Source: Lachnospiraceae bacterium (GTDB lineage Bacteria > Bacillota > Clostridia > Lachnospirales > Lachnospiraceae). From it: a stretch of 57,833 nucleotides of DNA. Position numbers and translations under genes: made by a program. Shown here in pieces: positions 42,724 through 50,444 of the stretch. Below the pieces are notes generated by a model. It saw only the letters and a list, made by a program, of their open reading frames with translations. It did not search any database and was not told the origin of the DNA. Within the stretch, counting starts at the first letter, position 1. Every line of letters begins with the position of its first letter. The stretch is taken from NCBI GenBank assembly GCA_017624235.1, contig JAGANL010000020.1:1-57833 (forward strand), in the 5' to 3' direction.

Positions 42724-43947
42724 ATGGTAACATACAAGCAAATCGAAGAATTAATAACTGATTTTAAATTTCAGGAATTAAAAAATCGACAGGAAAAAAC
42801 AAATGTCTTTACGATTGTGGGTCAGACCCATACGGAACATTGGCATAGTTCCTTTATTAGCTGGCTTTTAGATGCACATTCATCATTAAGGCTTGGTTAT
42901 TTCCCTTTGGAACGCCTTTTGATTATGTATATGATGAAAAATCCTGACTGTGGTTTTACATTACGGGATATTTATAGCTGGAATTTAGATGAAGTAAGAT
43001 TTTATACAGAAAAGGATGCCTCATATCAAGGGAAAAAACGTTCCATTGATGTTTATGGAGAAAGCCGGGAACTTATTATAGTAATAGAAAATAAGGTCAA
43101 TGCCAAAGAAAATTATAATAATTCGGAATATGGGCAGACGATGGATTATTGTGAATATGTGGAGATACATAAATCGCCGGAACAAAGAGCATTGTATTTC
43201 TTTATTACAGCGGATCAAAACCAAACAGCTTCCTCAAATAAATATGTTCAAATATCCTATCAGGAAATGTTTGATAATATTATTTCAAAGTGTATCGAAC
43301 ATCCACAGGTATCGCAGGACGGAAAATATTTACTGGAGCAGTATGCAGCAAACCTGAGGGAGACAATTCGCAATTCGAACACTCCGATGGCTTTGGTAAA
43401 TATTAATCTATGCAAAGAGATCTATGATGAGTATGCGGAAATACTGGATGACATATTTATGATGGTAGAAGGAACCATGGATATCAAAAATACGGCAGAG
43501 CCGGGATGTATGGCATATGAGCATTATCAAAGTGTTTTTGATGAGATATATCTGTCTGTGGAAGAAAAATATGGAAAAACCCCAAATGCAAAATTACAAC
43601 GTCAGGTTATGAATTTTACGGATTTGTACAAGCGTGGGGCAGTTAAACCAGGTATGCGCTTTTGCATGAAATACGACGGCGAATTCTATTATGCGCGTAT
43701 AGTATTGTCGGATGACAAGAAGAATTGCTATTTGCAGGTTTTGGATGAAAAGCAAGAACCCTTTGTGGAACCAGGAACAAACAGGGTATTGGGAATTTAT
43801 GAAAATTCTTCTTCGGCAGGTGTCGATGTGATAAATTTGCGCAGGGAAAAGAAAGGTATTTCAGAACGAGTAAAAACTCTCAGGGGAAATACCTATTGGG
43901 TAAATGATGAAGGATTAAGCATTAAGGAACTTATGGATAAATACTGA
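42724..43947 (+). CDS. PD-(D/E)XK nuclease-superfamily protein (PDDEXK_4 type)
   Basis: The N-terminal NVFTIVGQTHTEHWHSSFISWLLD segment is typical of PDDEXK_4 proteins. The active-site pattern is visible as Asp109 in RSIDVYGE and Glu122-x-Lys124 in IVIENKVNAKENYN, with Gln and Tyr in the following helix (EYGQTMDYCEYV). The remaining 250 residues are mixed alpha-beta without a known motif. It is predicted to cleave DNA or RNA and is 407 aa long. It lies 13 bases after the TIR gene, third in the operon. Nuclease activity is inferred from the motif. Confidence 0.78.
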   Translation: MVTYKQIEELITDFKFQELKNRQEKTNVFTIVGQTHTEHWHSSFISWLLDAHSSLRLGYFPLERLLIMYMMKNPDCGFTLRDIYSWNLDEVRFYTEKDASYQGKKRSIDVYGESRELIIVIENKVNAKENYNNSEYGQTMDYCEYVEIHKSPEQRALYFFITADQNQTASSNKYVQISYQEMFDNIISKCIEHPQVSQDGKYLLEQYAANLRETIRNSNTPMALVNINLCKEIYDEYAEILDDIFMMVEGTMDIKNTAEPGCMAYEHYQSVFDEIYLSVEEKYGKTPNAKLQRQVMNFTDLYKRGAVKPGMRFCMKYDGEFYYARIVLSDDKKNCYLQVLDEKQEPFVEPGTNRVLGIYENSSSAGVDVINLRREKKGISERVKTLRGNTYWVNDEGLSIKELMDKY

Positions 43948-43960
43948 GGGGTAAAATCAG

Positions 43961-45322
43961 TTGACGGATAAATGGAAAAAATGGGTTCCTGCGATGAGTA
44001 TCCTGCCGTTCTTTATCGGTGCGACAGGATATGCTTTAGCAGGAGAAAAATTTACAGACTCCTTGTACGCAAGCTTCGCACTTTATTTTGTGAGTCGGGT
44101 GTCTGATCGGTACAATGTCTTGATTGAAATTGCAAGATGGACGGCAGCGCTTGTTACGACGACAATCATTCTTTTTGCTGTAAGGACAATTTGGTTTAAC
44201 ATGGTATGCTGGCTCAAATGCTTATCTGGGGAAAGCGTAGCAGTATACTGTGACTCTGATATCAAAATTTTGTTTGATAAAAAGATTTCATCTATCTATC
44301 CTGGAAGAAAGTTAAAGAAGGCTGCTAAATCTCATATTATAATGCTGAAAACAGATATAGAAAGTTTACAATTTTATCATGAAAATAGGGAGGAACTGAA
44401 AGGAAAATCCGTTTACATAGGTCTGAGAGAAATAGAGTATGGACTGATTAAAGAAAACCCTGAAGTTGTCTTTTATGATATGAATGGAACTATTGCCCGT
44501 GTATTATGGAAAACAATCGGTATATGGAAGTGGAAAAAAACGAATTTTAAGATTGCTGTATATGGAGATAATGTTCTGGCGGAGAATATTTTAAATTACG
44601 GCCTGCTTTTAAATCTGTACTCTGAAAATCAACATATTTCTTATAACTTGATTGCGAATAATTCACACTATAAAGTCAAACATAGGGGAATGGTAACAGG
44701 AAATGGGGATCGATTATCATACTATCAGCCGGATGAAGATGCTGCCTGGGATGTGATAGAGAACGCCGATATTGTGATCATATCGGAGGAACCTTCTGTG
44801 GAATTATTGCAGACTATAGCCGCAGTCTGCCGCAAAGGGAAAATATATTATTATTCACCCACGGCAGAAAATATAGGCAATTATCTGCAATGTGGAAATA
44901 TTAACAGTTTTGGAAGAAATGAAGATATTTTTACAGATGAAAATATCATGCAGGGCAAGCTGATCGACACGGCCCAAAATTGGAATCTGAAGTATGCTGA
45001 AACTTATCATGGTGAGACGGATTGGAATAAATTAAACGGATTTCTTAAGTGGTCGAATATTTCTTCGGCTGATTTTCATGAGGTTGTGAAAGATTTAATC
45101 CAGTTGAATATCAATACGGATATAGAGAGTCTCGCCGAACTGGAGCATATCAGATGGTGTAGATTTTACTATATTAACTATTGGAAATATGGAATTCCGG
45201 ATAATGGGGAAAGAAAGGATGAGAATAAAAGAATTCATATATGCCTGAAAAATTATTCGGAGCTGAGCCAGGAAGACAAAGAAAAAGATCGAGAAATCAT
45301 AAAAAATGTTGGAGATTTATAA
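43961..45322 (+). CDS. Membrane-anchored TrkA-N-like protein with C-terminal RyR domain
   Basis: Two hydrophobic segments lie near the N-terminus (about residues 8-27 and 56-84). Rossmann-like nucleotide-binding segments follow (ESVAVYCDSDIKILFD and FKIAVYGDNVLAENILNYGLLL), in the manner of TrkA-N/CASTOR-type channel gates. The C-terminus (about 390-450) is an RyR domain: LAELEHIRWCRFYYINYWKYG, then LKNYSELSQEDKEKDREIIKN. A membrane effector or sensor responding to a nucleotide-type ligand is a reasonable guess. It uses a TTG start with GAGGGG upstream, 13 bases after the nuclease gene. It is the last gene of the operon. Confidence 0.72.
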   Translation: MTDKWKKWVPAMSILPFFIGATGYALAGEKFTDSLYASFALYFVSRVSDRYNVLIEIARWTAALVTTTIILFAVRTIWFNMVCWLKCLSGESVAVYCDSDIKILFDKKISSIYPGRKLKKAAKSHIIMLKTDIESLQFYHENREELKGKSVYIGLREIEYGLIKENPEVVFYDMNGTIARVLWKTIGIWKWKKTNFKIAVYGDNVLAENILNYGLLLNLYSENQHISYNLIANNSHYKVKHRGMVTGNGDRLSYYQPDEDAAWDVIENADIVIISEEPSVELLQTIAAVCRKGKIYYYSPTAENIGNYLQCGNINSFGRNEDIFTDENIMQGKLIDTAQNWNLKYAETYHGETDWNKLNGFLKWSNISSADFHEVVKDLIQLNINTDIESLAELEHIRWCRFYYINYWKYGIPDNGERKDENKRIHICLKNYSELSQEDKEKDREIIKNVGDL

Positions 45323-45350
45323 AACCTTTTACAGCTTTCCGGGTACTTAA
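45321..45350 (+). promoter_or_regulatory. ECF-type promoter of the lipoprotein gene
   Basis: AAAACC (45321-45326), 16 bases, then GTACTTAA (45343-45350). The same arrangement with the same spacing precedes the ECF sigma gene (47593-47622). The -35 begins within the last codons of the upstream operon. Confidence 0.7.
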
Positions 45351-45386
45351 TATTGAAAAGACTAGAAAATGAGAGGCGGGAAACGA

Positions 45387-45971
45387 ATGAAATTAAGACA
45401 GATTATTGCAGTGACAGGATTGGGGATGGCTATGGCAGGTGTGGTTACTGCATGTGGAACCAGGGAAGAAGCGGTTTCTGTTATGGCGGAGACAGAGGCA
45501 GGAATCAATGCAGTGGAAGAGACTGAGACAGCAGCAGAAAGCGAAACGGAAACATCGACAGATGAAGAGCCGAATTCTGCAATGGACAAGGTTGAGACAG
45601 AGAGCGAGAGTGAATTCGCTTCGCAAGGCGAAGCAGAAACGACTGTGGAAGAAAAGGAAAACACAGGTGCAGAAAATAATGCAAGTGATTTGTCTGGTAT
45701 CAGTCAACCGGTGAATCAGGAACAGACACCGATAGAAAAAGAAATATGTGAGCCGACTACTCCACCCGAAGATTATGGATTCAATGAAGCCCAGAAAGCA
45801 GCAATAGCACAGGCAAAGGCAGAGGCACAGGCGCAGGGCGGTACATATTATGGAAAAGATACAACGGGATGGACTGAATTTGATTGGTTGGTAAATGCTA
45901 CGGCAGACAAGAGCAATCCAAATTGGGGAAAGACAATGGATGATGTACCAACTATTAATCTTTTTCAATGA
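45387..45971 (+). CDS. Small lipoprotein with acidic repeat-rich linker
   Basis: A lipoprotein signal ends in VVTAC (Cys at about residue 23), so the protein should be anchored outside the membrane. A Glu/Thr/Ser-rich low-complexity stretch (about residues 30-115) follows. A small C-terminal segment includes YGFNEAQKAAIAQAKAEAQAQ and TGWTEFDWLVNATADKSNPNWG. I do not recognise a family. The start at 45387 follows GAGGCGGGAAACG. An ECF-like promoter shared with the sigma gene lies just upstream, suggesting membership of that regulon. Confidence 0.65.
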   Translation: MKLRQIIAVTGLGMAMAGVVTACGTREEAVSVMAETEAGINAVEETETAAESETETSTDEEPNSAMDKVETESESEFASQGEAETTVEEKENTGAENNASDLSGISQPVNQEQTPIEKEICEPTTPPEDYGFNEAQKAAIAQAKAEAQAQGGTYYGKDTTGWTEFDWLVNATADKSNPNWGKTMDDVPTINLFQ

Positions 45972-46065
45972 CTAGCAGATGCTCAATGAAATGGTGGCAT
46001 TATTTTTACAAAGAAGAATCCTAAATGATCGAAGTGTTGACATGAAGTAAACGGAGAAAAGAAAA

Positions 46066-46719
46066 ATGAAAACAAAGTTGATGAAATTATTGCTGGCAAC
46101 GGTAGTTAGTGTAATGATGTTTGGAATGCCTGTGATGGCAGAATCAAAATTAATGGGTGACAACATTAGATTTGATTCAGATTATTATGCGCAGCATAAT
46201 CCGGATGCGGTAGCTGCTTTTGGCAGTGATTTTGCATCGCTGTACAAGCATTATGTAATGTATGGAATCGTGGAAGGGCGAACGCCAAACGACTATTATG
46301 ATTCCGAAGACATTTGTGGCATACAGGAATATATCAGTCATTATACAACACCGGGAGCTGTACCGGTAATGTTGCCGAGTGGAAATACGGTGCTTTTCCG
46401 GCAGCATAAGACAGAAGCGGATTTATATCAGGGAGTGGTGTTTATTGATGAAGCAAATCTTGAGCTAATAAAAGAAGTAATAGACACATTTATGTTGGGT
46501 AATTCGGACAAAGACACGGTAGATATTATAATTGTGTATTTACAGTGTTCGGAAGAAGTGAAACCAACGATTATTCCTTTTGCAAATTCAACCATACCGT
46601 ATGGTCAGGCGAATGGATTTAAAAGAACTTCATGGGATACAGATGTAAATTTTGAAAACACGTATTTGGAGTTGTGCTGGGAAAAGAATCCCGAGTACAT
46701 TGATATAAGCAAGTATTAA
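46066..46719 (+). CDS. Secreted protein with FDxDYYA/EGR module
   Basis: A signal peptide (about residues 1-25, ending PVMAE) is followed by one copy of the module: FDSDYYAQHNPDAVAAFGSD, LYKHYVMYGIVEGR. The remaining 140 residues (ICGIQEYISHYTTPGAVPVML onward) look like a separate beta-rich domain unique to this copy. No catalytic motif is seen. It is the first of five proteins in this cluster sharing the module (46-52 kb). The ATG has GGAGAAAAG upstream. Confidence 0.7.
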   Translation: MKTKLMKLLLATVVSVMMFGMPVMAESKLMGDNIRFDSDYYAQHNPDAVAAFGSDFASLYKHYVMYGIVEGRTPNDYYDSEDICGIQEYISHYTTPGAVPVMLPSGNTVLFRQHKTEADLYQGVVFIDEANLELIKEVIDTFMLGNSDKDTVDIIIVYLQCSEEVKPTIIPFANSTIPYGQANGFKRTSWDTDVNFENTYLELCWEKNPEYIDISKY

Positions 46720-46747
46720 TAAACAGTAGGTTGTTCTTGTTACTTAA
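46718..46747 (+). promoter_or_regulatory. Weaker ECF-type promoter candidate
   Basis: TTACTTAATATT (46740-46751) is nearly identical to the -10 region of the two ECF-type promoters nearby, but the -35 is only AATAAA at the matching distance. It may drive the gene at 46819. Confidence 0.35.
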
Positions 46748-46818
46748 TATTATAAAGGGACTGGAAATTATGAATTGCCTAAGCTATAGGTAGAAGTAAA
46801 TTACGAAGGAGACGGGTT

Positions 46819-47469
46819 ATGAGAGAAAGAATTTTAAAAACTTTACTGACAACAGCGGTCTGTGTCATGATGTTTGGTACAACAGCTTTAGCTTATTGCA
46901 AAGAGATGCCGGACGGTTCTTACTTTGATGCAGAATATTATGCAAAAAATAATCCAGATGTGGTGGCTGCTTTTGGTACGGATGAGAACGCTTTGTATCA
47001 GCATTATGTACAGGCAGGAAAAGCGGAGGGGAGATTTGCAACAGAATATGAATATGTTCGAGCAATTTATAACTATTATATGGAAGGGGATAAGTATAAG
47101 GCTTTGGCAATTGAACTTCCGCGAGAATATATGTGTTATCCGGATATTAAAGAGTTCGATGATAGGGGTAAACTGCATGCATATATGGATCAATGCGAAG
47201 TAGATATGATGGCAAAGTATGCCAATGGTACTCTTTTAAGATTACAACCGGGAACTATTTTCAAAACAAAAAGTAATGATAGGTACACGGCTGGATACAC
47301 CATGGTTGCTCTCTATGATGGAGATTGGCGTGGGGACAGATACTATTATGTGTTAAACGATAAGCTGCTAGAGTATATTAATGAAGTTGGAATTGAAGAA
47401 GCAACGCAGGAAGTATGTTCCTTAGGTGTTGTAATAAATACATTATATGATCCTTATATGGACTGGTAA
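46819..47469 (+). CDS. Secreted protein with FDAEYYA/EGR module
   Basis: A signal peptide (to about residue 26, TTALAYC) precedes the module (DGSYFDAEYYAKNNPDVVAAFGTD, LYQHYVQAGKAEGR). The C-terminal part (about residues 85-216) contains KYANGTLLRLQPGTIF, which recalls KLANGTLQRIPVGAII in the proteins at 50445 and 51228. It is therefore a diverged relative of those along its whole length. No enzymatic motif is seen. The ATG follows AGGAGACGGG. Confidence 0.7.
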   Translation: MRERILKTLLTTAVCVMMFGTTALAYCKEMPDGSYFDAEYYAKNNPDVVAAFGTDENALYQHYVQAGKAEGRFATEYEYVRAIYNYYMEGDKYKALAIELPREYMCYPDIKEFDDRGKLHAYMDQCEVDMMAKYANGTLLRLQPGTIFKTKSNDRYTAGYTMVALYDGDWRGDRYYYVLNDKLLEYINEVGIEEATQEVCSLGVVINTLYDPYMDW

Positions 47470-47592
47470 GAAAATATAATCCATATAAGAAAAAGGATTA
47501 ATACTTTAAAGAGACAGGGGATTGGTATAGACATCCGGGAAACTTTAGAGGAAAATAAGAAATGGGAAATTATAAAAAAATCTAATTTTTAT

Positions 47593-47622
47593 AAAACCTT
47601 ACGCCCCTTTCATGGTACTTAG
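47593..47622 (+). promoter_or_regulatory. ECF-type promoter of the sigma factor gene
   Basis: AAAACC (47593-47598), 16 bases, then GTACTTAG (47615-47622). It matches the lipoprotein promoter at 45321 in both boxes and spacing. The -10 is flanked by a perfect 8-bp inverted repeat, CCCCTTTC (47604-47611) and GAAAGGGG (47628-47635), which could be a further control site. Confidence 0.7.
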
Positions 47623-47678
47623 TATTAGAAAGGGGCAGGTAAGGTATTTCCAAATACTTATGAAGAGGAGAAACGGGT

Positions 47679-49130
47679 GTGGAAGATTTAAAAAGAGCTA
47701 TCAAACAGATGCGGAATGGAGAGGAAAAAGGCTTTAACGATGTTTATTCCAAAACCTACAACCGTGTCTATTTCCGGGCAAAGCAGATTATGAAGAATGA
47801 GGAGGATGCGGAGGATTTAACACAGATTGTATTTGTGGAAGCATATAAAAATATTCACACGCTGCAGTCAGTCGAAGCAATCTACAGCTGGCTGGACGGA
47901 ATAACTTACCGACAGGGAATGAAACTTTACAGGAAAAAGAAGGATGTGTTGCTTACCGAGGAAGCACAGATTATGTTTGATGAGCTGGAAAGCAATGATA
48001 TTGATTCTATGCCGGAGCTGACGGCGGATCAGAAGGCAACAGCGGATATCATCAGGGGAATTATTGAAGAACTTCCAGAATTGCAGAAAACAGCGGTGAT
48101 CGCATATTATTTTGACGGGTTAAAAATCGAGCAGATTGCTGACATGATGGAATGTTCGGTCAATACCATCAAGAGCCGTCTGAACTATGCAAGGAAATAT
48201 ATCAAAGACAGGGTAGAGGAAAAGGAGAAAAAGGAAGGCTACCGGATGCATGTATTTGGCTTTCCAGTACTCTGGTTTGCAATCAAATCCATGGCAGATG
48301 GAACGACGCTTACAACACAGGCGGCGCAGACGGTTTACAACGAAGTATGTTCCAACGTTGGGCTGCAGGCAGCGGCAATCGCATCTTCTGCATCAGGCGC
48401 GGCGGCAGCAGGAAAAATAGCCTCCTTAGCAGCAAAAGCAAAAGGCATAGGTGCTAAGTTTGCTTCTCTGAGCATGAAAGTTAAGTCGATAATCGTAGCT
48501 GGCACGCTTGCGGTAGCAGGAACGGTAGGGATGGCAGCATTTGTACATAATCCAGATAAACTAGATTTTGAGTTTACGGTCGAAGCGGTAAAACCGTTAT
48601 TCGGGGAATTGTTTGGTAAGTCGATGTTGGACTGGGATTTTGACGAACTGCATGCGTATCTAAAAAGTAATACGGAGTGTCAGGTCGCAGATCCTGAAAA
48701 AGAATATTGTGAGTGGTTTAGGGGAGATGGTTTTTCTGGACAATATAATCCGGATGAAGATGGACGTGAAGTGATCAGACTTTGGGATGCTGAATATGGA
48801 ATGCTCATTTACAGGGATTCAATCTGCATATTCTTGGATGAATCCTCTAATTTTGAAAACAAAAAAATTTTTGGACCGTATAATTTGGGGGAGGATGTTC
48901 GGATGATGGCAGGCCGGATGCAACAGGGTATATATGATATTCTAATGAAACAGGAATTGTCATCCTTTAATATTAAATTTGCCAATGGTGAGTGTTTTTC
49001 GTCAGGACATATGACAGAGGATGGGCGAGAAGGAATTTATTTTAGTAATGAAGAAGATAAATTTGAATTAGGAATATTTTATGATAGCAATACAAAGAAA
49101 ACAACAGATATATTGTTTTATTATTATTAA
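47679..49130 (+). CDS. ECF sigma factor fused to membrane and extracytoplasmic domain
   Basis: The N-terminus is a sigma-70 region 2 (about residues 10-80; FNDVYSKTYNRVYFRAKQIM, EDAEDLTQIVFVEAYKNI). Region 4 lies at about 115-175 (LPELQKTAVIAYYFDGLKIEQIADMMECSVNTIKSRLNYARKYI). An Ala/Gly/Lys-rich linker (about 215-265) leads to one membrane segment (IIVAGTLAVAGTVGMAAFV, about 268-287). An outside domain of about 195 residues follows, with many aromatic and acidic residues. The C-terminal half may act as a built-in anti-sigma factor or sensor, releasing the sigma part by proteolysis. A GTG start has GAGGAG nine bases upstream. An ECF-like promoter upstream suggests autoregulation. Confidence 0.82.
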   Translation: MEDLKRAIKQMRNGEEKGFNDVYSKTYNRVYFRAKQIMKNEEDAEDLTQIVFVEAYKNIHTLQSVEAIYSWLDGITYRQGMKLYRKKKDVLLTEEAQIMFDELESNDIDSMPELTADQKATADIIRGIIEELPELQKTAVIAYYFDGLKIEQIADMMECSVNTIKSRLNYARKYIKDRVEEKEKKEGYRMHVFGFPVLWFAIKSMADGTTLTTQAAQTVYNEVCSNVGLQAAAIASSASGAAAAGKIASLAAKAKGIGAKFASLSMKVKSIIVAGTLAVAGTVGMAAFVHNPDKLDFEFTVEAVKPLFGELFGKSMLDWDFDELHAYLKSNTECQVADPEKEYCEWFRGDGFSGQYNPDEDGREVIRLWDAEYGMLIYRDSICIFLDESSNFENKKIFGPYNLGEDVRMMAGRMQQGIYDILMKQELSSFNIKFANGECFSSGHMTEDGREGIYFSNEEDKFELGIFYDSNTKKTTDILFYYY

Positions 49131-49217
49131 TGTAGTTTGAGAAAAGAAAGAATATATGTGAAGAAAAAAGTAGCAGGGAGTCAAGAGTGAAGTGAGTGCA
49201 AAAAATTGGAAGCGAGA

Positions 49218-49315
49218 TTGACATACTATGATTCTATATATTGTATATAAATACTGATTTAATGTTTGGAAAATAGATGATTTTACATCTATTTTCCGTG
49301 ATGGTCAGTATGACT
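49218..49315 (+). other. Possible small RNA or terminator hairpin, 3' to the XRE gene
   Basis: TTGACA (49218-49223) and TTGTAT (49241-49246) are 17 bases apart. They are followed by a perfect hairpin, GGAAAATAGATG/CATCTATTTTCC (49268-49279 with 49286-49297), inside a wider ATACTGA/TCAGTAT pair and a run of T. It could encode a small RNA antisense to the 3' end of the XRE gene, or simply terminate transcripts. Confidence 0.3.
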
Positions 49316-49557
49316 TAATTTTTACCCAATAACTTATAAATATCTATATCCAGGACACGGGAGAATACCAGTAATTCATAATCTGTGACAAAGCGCTCCT
49401 GTTTTTCGATGCGGCTGATGACTTTTTGAGATATTTCGACATTATTTAACTGCATCTTGGCGGCAAGTTCATCCTGTGAAAGCTTTAGGCTTTTGCGAGC
49501 TGCTCTGATTTGCGGCCCAACAATATTTGCTTTTCCGTCATAGTTATAGATTTTCAT
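49315..49557 (-). CDS. Small XRE-family repressor
   Basis: An 80-aa Cro/CI-type DNA-binding protein made almost entirely of one HTH domain (IVGPQIRAARKSLKLSQDELAAKMQ, then ISQKVISRIEKQERFVTDYELLVFSRVLDIDIYKLLG). No ligand domain is present. The ATG at 49557 is preferred because GGGGAGG lies seven or so bases upstream; a GTG at 49575 would place that site inside the gene. Two 19-bp operator-like sites upstream match those around the promoter of the operon at 38703, so this protein likely represses both itself and that operon. It is on the opposite strand to its neighbours. Confidence 0.82.
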   Translation of the reverse strand: MKIYNYDGKANIVGPQIRAARKSLKLSQDELAAKMQLNNVEISQKVISRIEKQERFVTDYELLVFSRVLDIDIYKLLGKN

Positions 49558-49571
49558 AAATACCTCCCCGG

Positions 49572-49590
49572 ACACCTTAAAGATAGGTAA
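49572..49590 (-). promoter_or_regulatory. Operator-like site C upstream of the XRE gene
   Basis: ACACCTTAAAGATAGGTAA (plus-strand reading) lies 15 bases before the XRE start codon. It matches site B (38609-38627) in 15 of 19 positions. Confidence 0.6.
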
Positions 49591-49623
49591 TTAATTTTAC
49601 GTTAGCACGTTGTATAGTTATAC

Positions 49624-49642
49624 TTAGTTCAAAGATGACTAA
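49624..49642 (-). promoter_or_regulatory. Operator-like site A upstream of the XRE gene
   Basis: TTAGTTCAAAGATGACTAA (plus-strand reading) matches site D over the defence-like operon's start site in 15 of 19 positions. Sites C and A are centred 52 bases apart, close to the 55-base spacing of B and D. Confidence 0.65.
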
Positions 49643-49725
49643 ATATTAAATTTTATTTTTGAATATGGAGAATTATGCAGGCTTGGCGTTTTCTAAACGC
49701 TTAAAAATAAAAAAGGAGAAGAGTT

Positions 49726-50394
49726 ATGAGACAAAAAGGAGTTAAAGTGTTACTTGCAACAATGGTATGTACCATGATGATTGGTGCAACGGCGTTTGCC
49801 CAGACAAAGACTATGCCGGATGGAACGGTATTCGATGCGGAATATTATGCAGAGCAGAATGACGATGTAAAAGCTGCATATGGAACGGATGAAAATTTAC
49901 TCTATTTGCATTATTCTGTATGGGGAAAAAATGAGGGAAGGCAGCCGGTTGGGGATACCATGGAAAAGACTGCTCCGATAACCGCCGAAGTTCCGGTACA
50001 GGAGAAAAACTGGATTGATCAATTATATTATGATTTGGAGAACAGCCATTATGATGCTGTATTACAGCAGATTCAGTTTCAAACATTTTGGAACAAAGTA
50101 CATCCATATGCTATTCAGGATCGGTCGGTAGTTTTGGAACGTGAAGGAGAAGATTTGCCGGAGTTTGATGAACATGATTTAAAAACAAGCGATGGAAAAA
50201 GCCTGTATGTATTTACTTATGGCGGGATAGGTATGGTGAGATTATATGCGCCGGTATCCGGCAATTATGAGAAGAACCTGCGCGCAGGGGATTATTGGCT
50301 TGAAACCTATTGCTATGATTGGGAGGCTAATCAGTATATGGGTTATTCCTATTGGGACGGAAGCAAAAAGGTGGATGTTACACTGATTGAGTAA
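49726..50394 (+). CDS. Secreted protein with FDAEYYA/EGR module
   Basis: A signal peptide (about residues 1-25, ending ATAFAQ) is followed by the module DGTVFDAEYYAEQNDDVKAAYGTD, LYLHYSVWGKNEGR. The C-terminal region (about residues 85-222) differs from the neighbours and is rich in Tyr, Trp and Asp (LREGEDLPEFDEHDL-like, GNYEKNLRAGDYWLETYCYDW). No enzymatic motif is seen. AAAAAGGAGAAG precedes the start. It begins a three-gene run in the same direction. Confidence 0.7.
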   Translation: MRQKGVKVLLATMVCTMMIGATAFAQTKTMPDGTVFDAEYYAEQNDDVKAAYGTDENLLYLHYSVWGKNEGRQPVGDTMEKTAPITAEVPVQEKNWIDQLYYDLENSHYDAVLQQIQFQTFWNKVHPYAIQDRSVVLEREGEDLPEFDEHDLKTSDGKSLYVFTYGGIGMVRLYAPVSGNYEKNLRAGDYWLETYCYDWEANQYMGYSYWDGSKKVDVTLIE

Positions 50395-50444
50395 GATTAG
50401 GCGGTCGCATAAGCATTTTTAGTAAATTTCAAGGAGAAAAGAGT

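Noticed and set aside
43961-45322. Plain TrkA potassium-uptake subunit
   Set aside because: The N-terminal membrane segments, the operon with TIR and nuclease genes, and the C-terminal RyR domain do not fit a housekeeping TrkA.
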